Counted from the stretch's first letter, positions 14,662 to 24,406 are shown. The stretch is DNA of 64,000 nt from Hyphomicrobiales bacterium (GCA_027483895.1 JAIXTP010000026.1:62001-126000); one strand, 5' to 3'. The notes: generated by a model from the sequence alone, not told the origin. A program made the numbers and translations.

Positions 14662-16406
14662 CACCGGCTCCCGTTCTCACGCAGCAACTGGATCGCCGCG
14701 CGCTGCTCCGGCACCAGCTTCGGGTTGAAATAACCGCGGTCGCCGACCTTCTTGCTCTGGGCCGCCAGCAACGCCTGCTCGACCTGATCAAGCGACGCGC
14801 TGTCTGGAAGCCCGAACATTTTGACCAGACCTTTGACCTTGGCTTCGGCAGCGTTGAGTTCTGCGGGCGAGACCGTCGTCTTCTGCGACTGCTCGATCTG
14901 CTGCTGCACGAAGCCGAACGCGTTGAAGGGTTTCCCGTCCAGCTCGGCCTGCCGCTTCGCCAGGATCAGCGCGTTGTTGATCTTGTTCACGCGCTGGATG
15001 GCAGCGCGGTCGGCGGCACCGGGATTGATCAGCGTGCGGTCGGGATAGCCAAGTTCACGCTTCACGAAGTCCATGCTTTCGGCGACGTCGCGGTTGGACG
15101 CGATCTCGATCTTGCCGATCAGCGCGCGAGCGTCGGTATCGGAGAGACGGCGTTCGGCGACGAGCGTCAGGACGCGTTCGCCCGTCAGCAAGCCACGCGT
15201 CAGCTGATCCTCGAGGACGAGCATCAGACCGCGCTCCGTCAACGTCGCGCGCTCGGACGCGACGGTCGCATACTTCTCGCGCCCCTCGGCGTCGCCGAGG
15301 CCTTCCATGCGCTGCAAGGCTCCGCGCATGCCTTCGCTGTCGCCACGCTCGAACGCCTTCTGAAACTCGATGCGGTTGTTGCCGATCGCGTCCTTGCGGG
15401 CGCGCTCCTGCGCCGCGTCGAGCGAGCTTTCGAGTTCCAGCTTCGCCTTCATCTGCCGCCGGATTTCGTCCTGCGCCTTGACCTTGTCCTCGGTCGAGAG
15501 CGACGACCACATGCGGGTCAGGCGCGGATCCGACACCTTGTCGGCCATGACCTGGTTGTATTTCGTCAGCGTCGGCGTGCCGCTCTCGTCCTGCGTCCAT
15601 TCCGCCACCATGGCGATCTTCGCCTTCGCGGCGCGCTCGTTCAGCTCCTTGAGCTTCGTCTTCGCAAGATCCGCATCGCCGATCGAATAGGCGTAGCGCA
15701 GGATCCGGTTGCGCTCGGCCGTCAGCTTCTGCTCGACGGTGGAGACGACGACGTCGCCTTCCTCCGACGCGATGATCGTATCGCCCTGCTTCACGATCGC
15801 GTCGACGCCCTGGACGATCTGGTCGATGCCGCCGATCGTCAGAACCTTCTCGCGCTCCTTGGCCTGCTTCAGCTGGTAGTCCGCATACTGTGAATAGTAA
15901 GACGCGCCGACCGTAGACAGCGTCGCCCGCACCGAGGCGGCGGTCGAGTGCGAGACCGAGGCGACGGCCGAGCCGTAGCCGTCGACGACGCTCTGCAGCT
16001 GCTTCTGGAACTCGGCGATCGGCATGTTCGCTGCCTTGGCCGTCGCCTCGAGCTGCGCCAGCTTCTGCCGCGCCTCGATCTCGGTGTTCTTCTGGATCGT
16101 AAACAGCGCGCCCTGGCGCTGCGCCGCGCCGAACACGGTGTAGGGCGAGCCGATATTGACGGCCTCGCCGGTCTCCTGCGCCCGCATCAGCTGCTCAAGC
16201 GTCGGCGCATTGGCGACGCCGTACTCGAGGCCTTCGACCTTCGCCGCGTTCTCGGCTACCGAGAAGGCCGCGGTCGTCATCTTGTCGATGTTCGCTGCCA
16301 GCGTACCGGCTGAACGCGCCTCGGCCTCGGCGCCCGCCGTCGAGATCGGGCTTCCGGCCGCAGCGCGGACGCCGAGTTCCTGATAGCGCGGAAGGTTGAT
16401 CGCCAT
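14661..16406 (-). CDS. Helical internal virion protein
   Basis: This 581-residue, Ala/Glu/Lys/Gln-rich protein is predicted to be almost entirely helical, with no recognisable enzyme domain. It is the second gene after the tail nozzle. Length and composition fit the middle-sized ejection proteins of podoviruses (the T7 gp15 position). It starts three bases after the preceding gene and overlaps the next by one base, so the three ejection genes are probably translated together. Confidence 0.65.
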   Translation of the reverse strand: MAINLPRYQELGVRAAAGSPISTAGAEAEARSAGTLAANIDKMTTAAFSVAENAAKVEGLEYGVANAPTLEQLMRAQETGEAVNIGSPYTVFGAAQRQGALFTIQKNTEIEARQKLAQLEATAKAANMPIAEFQKQLQSVVDGYGSAVASVSHSTAASVRATLSTVGASYYSQYADYQLKQAKEREKVLTIGGIDQIVQGVDAIVKQGDTIIASEEGDVVVSTVEQKLTAERNRILRYAYSIGDADLAKTKLKELNERAAKAKIAMVAEWTQDESGTPTLTKYNQVMADKVSDPRLTRMWSSLSTEDKVKAQDEIRRQMKAKLELESSLDAAQERARKDAIGNNRIEFQKAFERGDSEGMRGALQRMEGLGDAEGREKYATVASERATLTERGLMLVLEDQLTRGLLTGERVLTLVAERRLSDTDARALIGKIEIASNRDVAESMDFVKRELGYPDRTLINPGAADRAAIQRVNKINNALILAKRQAELDGKPFNAFGFVQQQIEQSQKTTVSPAELNAAEAKVKGLVKMFGLPDSASLDQVEQALLAAQSKKVGDRGYFNPKLVPEQRAAIQLLRENGSR

Positions 16407-16409
16407 CGG

Positions 16410-17054
16410 TTAAACCCCAAACGGCCGAGCAGGCGGGAGCGGGACGTTCGCCGCAGGATATTGCGCGAGGCTCGTCGCGGTCGTCTTGCCGAACACGTCG
16501 AGCCGCGACGCCGTGAGCGCGGCACTGCCCACGGTCGCGATCGCGTTGAACAAGCCGGAGCGGGACGCGGACGACGCGGCGGCGCGGTACGAGGCGGCGT
16601 TCGCTTGGCCCGCCAAGATGGCGCTCGTCGCGTTCTCGGACGCGAACGTGTACTCGTCGGCACCCTTGAGGAAGGCATAGTCGGAAAGCGCCCCAGCCGA
16701 ACCGCTGAACGGGTCGATGCCTCCGGCCCCGGCTCGCGCCTTGATCATTGCGTCGGTCTCTGCCGTGCGAGACAGCACCTGAATGCCTTGGCGCTGATAC
16801 TCCATGGCCTGCCGGTTGCCTTCGATGATCGCGTTGGTCGCCTGCAGCTTGTTCGCCGCGGCCATCGCCTGGCCCTGCGAATATTGGCCGACAGCCGACA
16901 CGGCGCTGCCCAGCAGGCCGATGCCGGTCATCACCTGACTGAGCGTGATGCCGGTGCCGAGGATGCCTGCTGCGGCTCCGGTCGTTGCGGCGGCCGTTCC
17001 GCCGATGCCGATGGCCGATCCGACTGCTGCGATTGCGGGGACGATAAAAGCCAT
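16410..17054 (-). CDS. Hydrophobic internal virion protein (gp14-like)
   Basis: This 214-residue protein has a strongly hydrophobic Gly/Ala N-terminal third with helices such as AAAGILGTGITLSQVMTGIG, followed by an amphipathic helix and an Ala/Ser-rich region. This is the profile of T7 gp14-type ejection proteins, which insert in the outer membrane first. It lies directly after the nozzle gene (2-base gap), the expected position. Confidence 0.65.
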   Translation of the reverse strand: MAFIVPAIAAVGSAIGIGGTAAATTGAAAGILGTGITLSQVMTGIGLLGSAVSAVGQYSQGQAMAAANKLQATNAIIEGNRQAMEYQRQGIQVLSRTAETDAMIKARAGAGGIDPFSGSAGALSDYAFLKGADEYTFASENATSAILAGQANAASYRAAASSASRSGLFNAIATVGSAALTASRLDVFGKTTATSLAQYPAANVPLPPARPFGV

Positions 17055-17056
17055 GA

Positions 17057-19033
17057 TTACCCCACCGACACTTTGTATTCGATCCCGAGCAGCGTCATCT
17101 TCAGCGGCGCCGTCTGGGTGATCGTGATGGCGCCCTCGCGGTCGTAGCCGAGCAGGGACTCGATCTTCTTCAAGCCGGTGAACTCACCGACCGAGCGGTT
17201 GAGGACGTCCTCTCCGAAATTGCGGAACGCGATTTCGCGGCCCTGCACCGAGATGCTCTGCGTCTCGAACAGGTCGACGATGATGTCGAAGACGCGCTTC
17301 TTCGCGCCGCGGATCGAACCCATCTGCGTGCGCGGCGCGACCGGCAGGGTCGTGATCTGCGGCACGAAGTTGAGACCGACCTGATAGTTCTCCTCGGCCG
17401 AACGGGTCAGCGTGATCGACCCGCTGGCGACCGTCTTGTCGCTTTCGATGACGCCGTCGCGCAGAACCTTGACGATCTTCCCGTTCAGATAGGACAGCCC
17501 CGTGACGGACGCGGTCGACGACGCAACGTCGGCTTCCTTGGCGCAGTCGAGCTGCAGATCCTCGTCGAACAGCTCGACATAGTAGACGGACGACCCGCCG
17601 ACCGTGCGCTTGACGACGGCGTAGGCGTCGTCGACGTCGACCCCGACCGCGAGGAACTCCCCGTCCGTCGTCCACTCGGTCGGTGCAATGACCTTCTGCG
17701 AGCGCAGGAGCGTGTAGCAGGCAATCGACCCGTCATCGCCGTTCACGATCAGCAAGCGGTCGCCTTCGTCGGTCGACGTCGCGTTGCGGATTGCCATCTC
17801 GACCGGGCTCTTGAGGAGGTGCGACGACAGCAGCGAGATCCGCGCCGCGGTGTAGGCCGCCTCCGCGTCATTGTAGACAAACTCGTGCAGGGCCTTGCCT
17901 TGGCGCTGCATGAAGATCGTGCCGCCCTCAATGTTCACGACGCGCATGCCGGGGCGCGAGCCGTTCTCGGTCTGAACCTTCAGCACGAAGGTCGACGGCG
18001 TGACGGGCTGGTCGATCGGCTGCGGGACGTAGAACTCCGCGCCGACCGAGAACACCTGGAGGTTGCGGCCCGAGTACATATCGACGATGGCGTTGAATTG
18101 GCCGGTGTCGGCCGTCGCCTCGACCGCTTGGTCGGCCAAGGCCTCGCCGGGGTCGAAGTTGAAGTAATCGCCGACGACCGAGCCCCAGACCGTCGAGGGA
18201 CGCTGCTTGGATCCGCCGAAATAGAGACGCCCGCCATAGAAGGCGACGGAGCGCGGATAGCCGCGCGTCGACGACCAGACGGTTTCGTATCCCGTCTCGA
18301 GTTCCCAGCTTCCCGCCGCGATCGCGGTCGTGTCGAAAAACGCCGTCTCGACCCGCGCCTTCACTTGCGTGCCGGACACGTATTCGGTGATGCGGGCGCG
18401 GCCGAACGAGCTGATTGAGTTCACGTATTGGTCGACATGCGACGCCGTGAAGACGTTGGCAGACGTCGTCAGCGTGATGTTGCCAGTCGTCGCGGACGGG
18501 GTCAGCGTCGCGCTATAGGTCGTCGCGGTCAGCGAGAAGGCATATTTCGGCGTGTAGGAAAACGAGATCGAGGACGCCGTCCAAGTCACGTCGTTCCCGC
18601 CGCGGAAGATGCGGAGCGGCGGCAAATCCTCATGCACCAGGATCAGCGTGTCGTAGGACTGCGTCCAGCACATGTCGTTGATGATGGCCGCGGTCAGCGA
18701 CGACACAGTCAGATACGGGTTCGCACCGCCGTTGATGCCGGTCACCAGCGCGCCGTCCTTGAAGACGTACATGCGGCCGGGCGTGAAGACGAGCATGTAG
18801 CTCGTCGTCGTCGAGAACTCGAACGGGATCATGCGGACGCCCTGGGCCGCATCACTGGGGAGGGCAGCGACGTAACGCGTCCCAGGGCGCCGCTTCGCCC
18901 CGCCTTGCGGCTGGACGGTCACGTTCGTGGCCTTGGCGAGGCCCGAGCGGTATTGGTCGATATCCGAGCGCGCCCGCAGCTTCGGGTCCATCTCGCCGGA
19001 GGTGAAGTCGTTCTGAAGGGAGACGATCTGCAT
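17057..19033 (-). CDS. Tail nozzle (tail tubular protein B-like)
   Basis: This 658-residue protein belongs to the podovirus nozzle type. It opens with MQIVSLQNDFTSGEMDPKLR, which continues into a GG-RRPGTRYVA segment and is the characteristic N-terminus of the family; the rest is beta-rich, including a WSSTRGYPRSVAFYGGRLYF motif near 250. The nozzle closes the short tail and anchors the fibres. It follows the adaptor gene with a 2-base gap, the order expected from T7 gp11-gp12. Confidence 0.87.
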   Translation of the reverse strand: MQIVSLQNDFTSGEMDPKLRARSDIDQYRSGLAKATNVTVQPQGGAKRRPGTRYVAALPSDAAQGVRMIPFEFSTTTSYMLVFTPGRMYVFKDGALVTGINGGANPYLTVSSLTAAIINDMCWTQSYDTLILVHEDLPPLRIFRGGNDVTWTASSISFSYTPKYAFSLTATTYSATLTPSATTGNITLTTSANVFTASHVDQYVNSISSFGRARITEYVSGTQVKARVETAFFDTTAIAAGSWELETGYETVWSSTRGYPRSVAFYGGRLYFGGSKQRPSTVWGSVVGDYFNFDPGEALADQAVEATADTGQFNAIVDMYSGRNLQVFSVGAEFYVPQPIDQPVTPSTFVLKVQTENGSRPGMRVVNIEGGTIFMQRQGKALHEFVYNDAEAAYTAARISLLSSHLLKSPVEMAIRNATSTDEGDRLLIVNGDDGSIACYTLLRSQKVIAPTEWTTDGEFLAVGVDVDDAYAVVKRTVGGSSVYYVELFDEDLQLDCAKEADVASSTASVTGLSYLNGKIVKVLRDGVIESDKTVASGSITLTRSAEENYQVGLNFVPQITTLPVAPRTQMGSIRGAKKRVFDIIVDLFETQSISVQGREIAFRNFGEDVLNRSVGEFTGLKKIESLLGYDREGAITITQTAPLKMTLLGIEYKVSVG

Positions 19034-19035
19034 CG

Positions 19036-19647
19036 TCAGCCCCGCACGGCGATCAGCGTGAAGTCTTCAATGGCCTGCGACGGACGGTTGCCGTCGATGT
19101 TCATGGCGACGCGCATGAGGCCCCCGCGCATGTTGTCGGCCGCAGAGCCGTAGGCCATGGCGTGGAAGAAGTCGGCCTTCGACGAGCTGTCGGCGACCGG
19201 GATCGCAAAGGACGACGCAGCCGCCGCCTTCAAGACGCGGACGAAGTAGGAAGGCATCCGGCTTTCGTCGACGCGGGTCTGGTAGTCGATCCAGACGTCT
19301 TCGTAATTGCAGAAGACCGACGTGCCGTAGATTTCATAATCGCGCTGCGGGCGCGCGCCTGTCTGTGACGACGTGAACAGCGCACGCGGCAGGCCGAGAA
19401 TATCGCCGGGCAGGGCGTAGGCGTATTTCCACTCGTTGAGCGGCGCGGCCTCGAGGCGGGCCAGCTTCACCTTCTTGACGGACCAGCTCCACTCGTACTG
19501 CTGCAGCAGCGTGTCGCGGATGTCGTCGTAGAGGCGGTCGGCGACCTTGGCCGCGTCCGTCGCCTCGGCGAAGGACGAGATCGGGGCGGCGCCCAGCATG
19601 ATCATCGCATCCGAGCAGATGGTGAGCTTGGTATCGCCAGAAGCCAT
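19036..19647 (-). CDS. Tail adaptor (tail tubular protein A-like)
   Basis: This 203-residue protein resembles the T7 gp11-type adaptor that joins portal and nozzle. It has the early pattern LTICSDAMIMLGAAPISSFA and then LYDDIRDTLLQQYEWSWSVK, typical of phage adaptor and head-tail connector proteins. Its position between the capsid region and the nozzle supports this. A strong hairpin (19668-19691) separates it from the 90-residue gene upstream. Confidence 0.82.
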   Translation of the reverse strand: MASGDTKLTICSDAMIMLGAAPISSFAEATDAAKVADRLYDDIRDTLLQQYEWSWSVKKVKLARLEAAPLNEWKYAYALPGDILGLPRALFTSSQTGARPQRDYEIYGTSVFCNYEDVWIDYQTRVDESRMPSYFVRVLKAAAASSFAIPVADSSSKADFFHAMAYGSAADNMRGGLMRVAMNIDGNRPSQAIEDFTLIAVRG

Positions 19648-19667
19648 CGGTCGCCCCTAGTGAGGGA

Positions 19668-19691
19668 AGGGCGGGGATCTCTCCCCGCCCT
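19668..19691 (-). terminator. GC-rich hairpin between head and tail genes
   Basis: The perfect 10-base-pair stem AGGGCGGGGA/TCCCCGCCCT has a 4-base loop. Neither side has a clear U tract, so it may be an attenuator or an RNA-processing element that sets the ratio of head to tail transcripts rather than a full stop. Confidence 0.5.
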
Positions 19692-19697
19692 CCGTCA

Positions 19698-19970
19698 TCA
19701 GTCGGTGTCGGTCGCGGAGACGGTCGTGCCGTCAGCGATGTCGACGGTCGTGCCATCGTTGGCGTTCACATACGACAGCACCAGAGAGGGGGTCGTGCTG
19801 TCGTAGATGAAGATGATGTCACCGACCTTGAGGATCGACGCGAGCGAGTTGAAATAACCCGCCGTGTTGATCGTCGCCTGCGTGTCAGCAGACTTGTAGG
19901 TGTAGATGGACGGGGCGTTGCCGGCCTTGCCGGCAGCGACCGTGTTCCAACCCGTTGCGCTAAAAGCCAT
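19698..19970 (-). CDS. Small beta-rich protein after the capsid gene, decoration-protein candidate
   Basis: I cannot assign this 90-residue protein with certainty. It has the pattern YTYKSADTQATINTAGYFNS followed by a LKVGDIIFIYD segment and a beta-rich C-terminus. Similar small proteins are often found next to capsid genes in podoviruses and may decorate or stabilise the head. It starts 12 bases after the capsid stop, on the same strand. Confidence 0.55.
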   Translation of the reverse strand: MAFSATGWNTVAAGKAGNAPSIYTYKSADTQATINTAGYFNSLASILKVGDIIFIYDSTTPSLVLSYVNANDGTTVDIADGTTVSATDTD

Positions 19971-19982
19971 CGGTCATACTCC

Positions 19983-20825
19983 TCACGCTTCGCGGGTGGT
20001 GATCTTGACGATGCCCGCATCGTCAATGTTGACCGCACCGGCCGAGAACATGCCGTTGACCAGGTAGCTGGTCTTTTCCGGCACGTAGTTGATCTCGGAG
20101 CGCATCGCCATGCCGATGCCCATGCCGATCGCGTCGCGATGGAAGGCATAGACGACACGGTCGCTGGACCCGTCGATCGAAAGGCCGCCCTCGGTACGGT
20201 CGCCGATCGTGACGAACCGGAAGCCGAGGAAGGTGTCGACCTCGCCGCTGACGAGAGCGCGCACCGTGTTGTATTCGGCCGACGTCACCGCCGTTTCGCC
20301 GAGAAGCGTCTCGAGCGAGTTGGCATGGATGATCATCGTGCGGCCTTCGGACGGCACGTTGTTCTTGTCGAGCAGCGCCTTGGCGCGACGCAGCTTGGCG
20401 ACGTTCAGACCGCTGTCCGTCCCGCCGATGTCGTTCGACACGGTCAGCGAGGTGGACGAGCCGGACAGCGCGTCGATGACGAGCTGGTCCATGCGGCGGC
20501 CGATGGCGTTGGACACGACCTGGACGAGTTCACGGCGCTCGTCGAAGTTCACCTTGGCCTGATGGAAGATGTCGCTGTATTCCGCGGCATTCCAATCCTG
20601 CAGGGTGCAAGTGACCTGAGAGTACGACACGTTCATCGGCGTGACGTCGGTCTGCGGGACACGCAGAGTGGCCGAGCCGGAGCCGATCTTGGGGAACTTG
20701 ACGGACGAGCCTTCGACACCGTTGCGCTCGCGGACGAGACCAGCGAGCTGACGCGACGCCTGATAGGCCTGTTTGACCTCGGCGTCGAACAACTGAACGA
20801 AGGCATTCGAGATAGACTGAGCCAT
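19983..20825 (-). CDS. Major capsid protein (short podovirus-type)
   Basis: This 280-residue protein starts MAQSISNAFVQLFDAEVKQA and has alternating helices and strands with a DNIGG/GLNVAKLRRAKALL region and a closing INYVPEKTSYLVNGMFSAGA segment. This is the phage capsid type often found with BPP-1-like portals and it should form the icosahedral HK97-fold shell. It lies directly after the scaffold gene and before the small decoration candidate. A palindromic leader (20978-21006) precedes it and may adjust its expression. Confidence 0.8.
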   Translation of the reverse strand: MAQSISNAFVQLFDAEVKQAYQASRQLAGLVRERNGVEGSSVKFPKIGSGSATLRVPQTDVTPMNVSYSQVTCTLQDWNAAEYSDIFHQAKVNFDERRELVQVVSNAIGRRMDQLVIDALSGSSTSLTVSNDIGGTDSGLNVAKLRRAKALLDKNNVPSEGRTMIIHANSLETLLGETAVTSAEYNTVRALVSGEVDTFLGFRFVTIGDRTEGGLSIDGSSDRVVYAFHRDAIGMGIGMAMRSEINYVPEKTSYLVNGMFSAGAVNIDDAGIVKITTREA

Positions 20826-20977
20826 TGCTCACTCCTTTGAAAGCCTGGTTGGGGTTCGTCGCTTCGGGTGTCCGCGGAACGCGGGCCTCGGCTTGGGCGA
20901 TTACGTCGCCCCCATCGGGCGCTTGCCGGTCGACGGGCCGGAGCCGGGTGTCCGTCAAAGAGGGAAAATAGCACAAG

Positions 20978-21006
20978 GCCGTGAGAACAAACAAGTCCCC
21001 ACGGCC
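20978..21006 (-). terminator. Hairpin between scaffold and capsid genes
   Basis: Read leftward, the stem GGCCGTG/CACGGCC with a 15-base loop is followed by TTGTGCTATTTT. It could be a leaky terminator or a 5' stabiliser for the capsid message. The 207-base gap it lies in holds no gene that I can support. Confidence 0.42.
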
Positions 21007-21032
21007 CCGAATGAGATATGTACGCGCGCGTA

Positions 21033-21833
21033 TCAGTCCGCGAACATCTGCTCGAACACCCGTTCGACCTTCGACCGATAGACAGGATCTTTCTGATAGC
21101 GCGGATCGGCGATCATCTGCTGCAGCTCGTCGCGGCTCGGCCGCTCGGCCGTCTCGGCGACTTGGGTCGGGATACGGCGCATGTCGCCGTAGAACTCGCG
21201 GATCTTCATCAGAGCATTGAGGCCGCGGGCGGTGCCGCCCATGACCTTGAACTCTTCGAAATCATCGGCCGACCAGATGCCGCGGCGCACCATGTTCTGC
21301 CCCCAGCCGACCATCTCCTCGATGACCTTGTCGGCGTTGGGGCCGAGGGCCTGCTTCTCGCGCTCGACGTCGATCTGCACGGCCTTCGTCTGCTGCTGGG
21401 CGAAGTCGATATAATCCTTCGCCAGCTTTTCGAACGCGGCCTGCGAAACGCCGTTCTCTTTTGCCCAGTTTGCAAAAGACCCCATCAGCGGATCGTCTTT
21501 CGGTACACCCGCCTGCTCGGCGAAGGAGACGTCGTATTCGGCGGGCGCCTTGTGATCGCCGCGGCTGAACGCCTTCTCGAGTTCCGCCCGCGCCTTCAGC
21601 GCCGAGGCGATGTCGGGAACGCCGTCCTTCCAATATTTCTCCGGCAGAGCCTCGAGGTTCGGCTTGCCGTCGACATACAGCGTGCCTGCGACCGTCTGGA
21701 TCCAGGCCTCGGTGCCGCCGGTCTGGGCCTGCGGTTCCGCTGCAGCCGGTTTTTCGACGTGAGAAATCTCGGCCGGGGTTTCGGCTTCCTTCTCGGGTGC
21801 GGCGGCAACGCCGCCGATCAGACCTTCACTCAT
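21033..21833 (-). CDS. Capsid scaffolding / assembly protein
   Basis: This 266-residue acidic protein has the profile of T7 gp9-type scaffolds: a Pro/Ala/Glu-rich disordered start, a conserved-looking segment (NLEALPEKYWKDGVPDIASA), a helical middle and a basic C-terminal helix (DPVYRSKVERVFEQMF) that would bind the capsid inner face. It sits between the Bbp19-like gene and the capsid gene, where scaffolds are expected. Confidence 0.78.
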   Translation of the reverse strand: MSEGLIGGVAAAPEKEAETPAEISHVEKPAAAEPQAQTGGTEAWIQTVAGTLYVDGKPNLEALPEKYWKDGVPDIASALKARAELEKAFSRGDHKAPAEYDVSFAEQAGVPKDDPLMGSFANWAKENGVSQAAFEKLAKDYIDFAQQQTKAVQIDVEREKQALGPNADKVIEEMVGWGQNMVRRGIWSADDFEEFKVMGGTARGLNALMKIREFYGDMRRIPTQVAETAERPSRDELQQMIADPRYQKDPVYRSKVERVFEQMFAD

Positions 21834-22084
21834 TGCTTTGCCCTCTCAATGCGCCGCTCGATCTCGCGGACGAGGCTGTTCTGCCCCTCCCGAGCATAGC
21901 CGAACGACGCGTCCTGACCCGGCACCCATGCCGGGGTTTCGATCGTGGCCTGCCTCAACCAGGCCAGAACCTGTCGGCCTTCCTCGGTGCCGAACGTCCG
22001 CGCCATCAGGATGTCGATGTCCTGCTTGGGCTGCGGTTCGCTGTTCGCGGCCGGAGCCGCGTCGAAGAAATCCCATCCCTCCAT
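21830..22084 (-). CDS. Bbp19-like structural protein
   Basis: This 84-residue protein has the pattern MARTFGTEEGRQVLAWLRQ, then ASFGYAREGQNSLVREIERR, which I recognise as the Bbp19 type. Bbp19 is a small structural protein of the temperate podovirus BPP-1. It overlaps the scaffold start by four bases and lies ten bases after the portal gene. It is a useful family marker placing this prophage with BPP-1-like temperate podoviruses. Confidence 0.7.
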   Translation of the reverse strand: MEGWDFFDAAPAANSEPQPKQDIDILMARTFGTEEGRQVLAWLRQATIETPAWVPGQDASFGYAREGQNSLVREIERRIERAKQ

Positions 22085-22094
22085 GGGTCACCCT

Positions 22095-23687
22095 TTACTG
22101 AACGGCCTGCGCCACCATCGCCTCCGGCGACTGACCCGCAGGCATGCCGCCGCCCTGCGCCGCGGCCTGCGCCATCTGCATCATCGCCGCCTGCTGCTGC
22201 ATGGCCTGCAGCTTCTCCTCGCGCTCCTCCGGCGTCGCGCGGACGCGGGCCGGGATGCCGAGGCTGTCGGCGATGAAGTCGGCGATCTCGGAGGGCTTGG
22301 CCGACACGGCGGCCTCGGGTCCGAGCTGCTGCGTGATCTGGAACCACTGCAGCGTCTTCTCGATGTCGCCCATGCTCTGCGCCTGGGCGATCGGCGAGAT
22401 CGGCACGACCTTCACCTCGAGGCCGTTCACCTGGAGCGGAAGGTCGATCATGCCGTCCGCGTCCATGATCGCGAGCGTCTTGGCGACGATCGGCACCATG
22501 GTCTCGGTGATGAGGCGACCGAACGCCGAGCCGAGGTTCGTCGCCAGCTCCTTCATGCGCTCGGCGATCTCGGTCGCGGAACGAGCCGACATGTTGTCCG
22601 GCGGCAGGCTGTCGTCCAGCAGCATCTTCTTGATGCCCATCTGCAGATCGTTGATCACCAGCTGCGTGACGTTGAAGTCGCCGGAGCGGGGCAGGGGACG
22701 CAGGCTCTCGCCCTGCGGGCCGCCATTCCTTGCGACGGGGATAATCGCGCCGGGGACGATGCGGATCGTCTGCGGGTTCAGGACGCCGTCGTCGGCCGCG
22801 GTGTAGACGCCCGCGATCGCGAGCGACGCGTTCTTGAGCAGCAGCTCCTTGGTCTTGTTCAGCGTCTTGATGTCGGGCAGCGCCGAGACCAGCGGCCCGC
22901 GGCCGTAGGCCTCCCCCGCCAGCTTCATGTAGCGGCTGATGACCCAGGGCGAGAAATCCATGACCCGATCGACGACCGGCTCCTTCTCCTTCGCGTGCAG
23001 GACCGTGTACTGCCAGCGGTCCTCCTTCGCGAGATAGAGCGTCGCCTCGAGCAGCTCGCACTCCTCGGTCGGCTTTGTCTCGAGCATGCGCTTGAGCTGC
23101 GGCGTCAGATCGGCGTCGGGCCAGGTCTGCTTGATGGCCTCGACCTTGAGTTTCATCTTGCGGAAGACGTTCTGCGGCACGCCGTCCGCGCCTTCCTCGA
23201 ACGCGACGAGATATTCCGGCACGGGCGTGAAGCGCACCGGCATGCTCTTGTCGCCGGGCTGGATCATCATGCAGGCGGTGCCGACCGTGATGTCGAGCAG
23301 GAACTCGCCCATCGCCAGGTCGAAATTCGACTGGCGGATGACGGAGAAGAACTTGTCGCCGTAGATGTCGAGGGCCGCCTGCACCTGGATCCGGCGCTCG
23401 AGCGGGATGTCGGTGCCGGGCTCGAGACGCATCCACCGGCCATAGGGCGGGAACAGGCCCGACTGCATGCGATTGGCGAACCGCTGCGTCGAATGGATCG
23501 CGGTCGAGTCGAAGATTTTCTGCATCTTCTTCTGACCGCTGACGCCGCCCTCATAGGCGCCGTCGTACAGGTTCCGTTGCGGGAGCGCGTACTCGTAGCA
23601 TTCCTGGTAGATGTTGCGCCAATTCAGCTTTCGGGCGTGCGCCTTCTCGCTGCGCTTGAGGACGTCCTCGACGGCGAACTTTTTCAT
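22095..23687 (-). CDS. Portal protein (head-tail connector, T7 type)
   Basis: This 530-residue protein is the dodecameric portal through which DNA is packaged and ejected. Recognisable segments are NIYQECYEYALPQRNLYDGA near 25, FDSTAIHSTQRFANRMQSGL near 60 and PPYGRWMRLEPG, all typical of the podovirus head-tail connector family. The C-terminus is Gln/Met-rich and Ala-rich. It follows the lytic transglycosylase gene with a 4-base overlap. Confidence 0.9.
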   Translation of the reverse strand: MKKFAVEDVLKRSEKAHARKLNWRNIYQECYEYALPQRNLYDGAYEGGVSGQKKMQKIFDSTAIHSTQRFANRMQSGLFPPYGRWMRLEPGTDIPLERRIQVQAALDIYGDKFFSVIRQSNFDLAMGEFLLDITVGTACMMIQPGDKSMPVRFTPVPEYLVAFEEGADGVPQNVFRKMKLKVEAIKQTWPDADLTPQLKRMLETKPTEECELLEATLYLAKEDRWQYTVLHAKEKEPVVDRVMDFSPWVISRYMKLAGEAYGRGPLVSALPDIKTLNKTKELLLKNASLAIAGVYTAADDGVLNPQTIRIVPGAIIPVARNGGPQGESLRPLPRSGDFNVTQLVINDLQMGIKKMLLDDSLPPDNMSARSATEIAERMKELATNLGSAFGRLITETMVPIVAKTLAIMDADGMIDLPLQVNGLEVKVVPISPIAQAQSMGDIEKTLQWFQITQQLGPEAAVSAKPSEIADFIADSLGIPARVRATPEEREEKLQAMQQQAAMMQMAQAAAQGGGMPAGQSPEAMVAQAVQ

Positions 23688-24406
23688 CCGAGCAATCCTT
23701 TGGGCGCCCCGACGCGTGCGGCGACGCGTTCGATCTCGCTCTCGATCTTCGCCCCGCTCGGGGCCATGCGCTGCACCGCCGCCGGGACCGGCGACAAGGT
23801 GGCGAACTTGAAGTCGGGAACCGCTTCGTCGGCCGCCGCGGTGTCGGCCGGTTTCGCGTCGGCTTTCGGCGCTCCCGCCATCTCAGCGACGGATCCGTCG
23901 ATCGACGTCAGGTTCGCGTAGACGGCCGAGACGGGACGCGGCATGCCTTCCTTGTCGTAGAAGATCGACGGGTTCGCGACCGCTGCCGCCGGGAACAGAG
24001 CAGCGGCCGGAGCGTCGGGCGTGCGTTCGGCGGCCAGGATCATGTTGACCGCGCCCTTGCCCCCGAGGAAATGCGCGGCGTACAGCTCGCCCTCCGACGC
24101 ATCGCGCCCGACCAGGGCCTTGATCACCTCGCGGTTCTCGGCGGCCAGAGCGGCGCCCATGAAAGCCGCAGCCTTGGGGTCGTAGCGCGACGCATCGGGA
24201 CCAAGCCCGACGGCGTTCCCGTATTTCGCGACGGTCTTCGCCCAGGTGCCGTCGATGAACTGCATCAGACCACCGGCCGACGAAGCCGGGTTCTTCGCGT
24301 TCGGGTTCAGACCGCTCTCGCGCTTCGCGATCGCGAGCATCGTCGTCGGCGACACGCCGAACCGGCTCGCCCCCTCGCGGATCAGATCGACGATGTCCTG
24401 CGCCAT
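23684..24406 (-). CDS. Virion-associated lytic transglycosylase (SLT domain)
   Basis: The N-terminal ~120 residues form a soluble-lytic-transglycosylase domain: the catalytic Glu is E30 (AIAKRESGLNPNAKNP) and the supporting GLMQF is at 46-50. The remainder is Ala/Pro-rich linker and a helical tail. It cleaves peptidoglycan glycan strands. Located among head genes, away from the lysis set, it most likely acts during DNA entry rather than at lysis. Confidence 0.83.
   Translation of the reverse strand: MAQDIVDLIREGASRFGVSPTTMLAIAKRESGLNPNAKNPASSAGGLMQFIDGTWAKTVAKYGNAVGLGPDASRYDPKAAAFMGAALAAENREVIKALVGRDASEGELYAAHFLGGKGAVNMILAAERTPDAPAAALFPAAAVANPSIFYDKEGMPRPVSAVYANLTSIDGSVAEMAGAPKADAKPADTAAADEAVPDFKFATLSPVPAAVQRMAPSGAKIESEIERVAARVGAPKGLLG

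Noticed and set aside
21945..23921. 658-codon plus-strand ORF opposite the portal gene
   Set aside because: It is antisense to the clear portal and has the Arg/Asp/His-rich composition of high-GC shadow frames; no family pattern.
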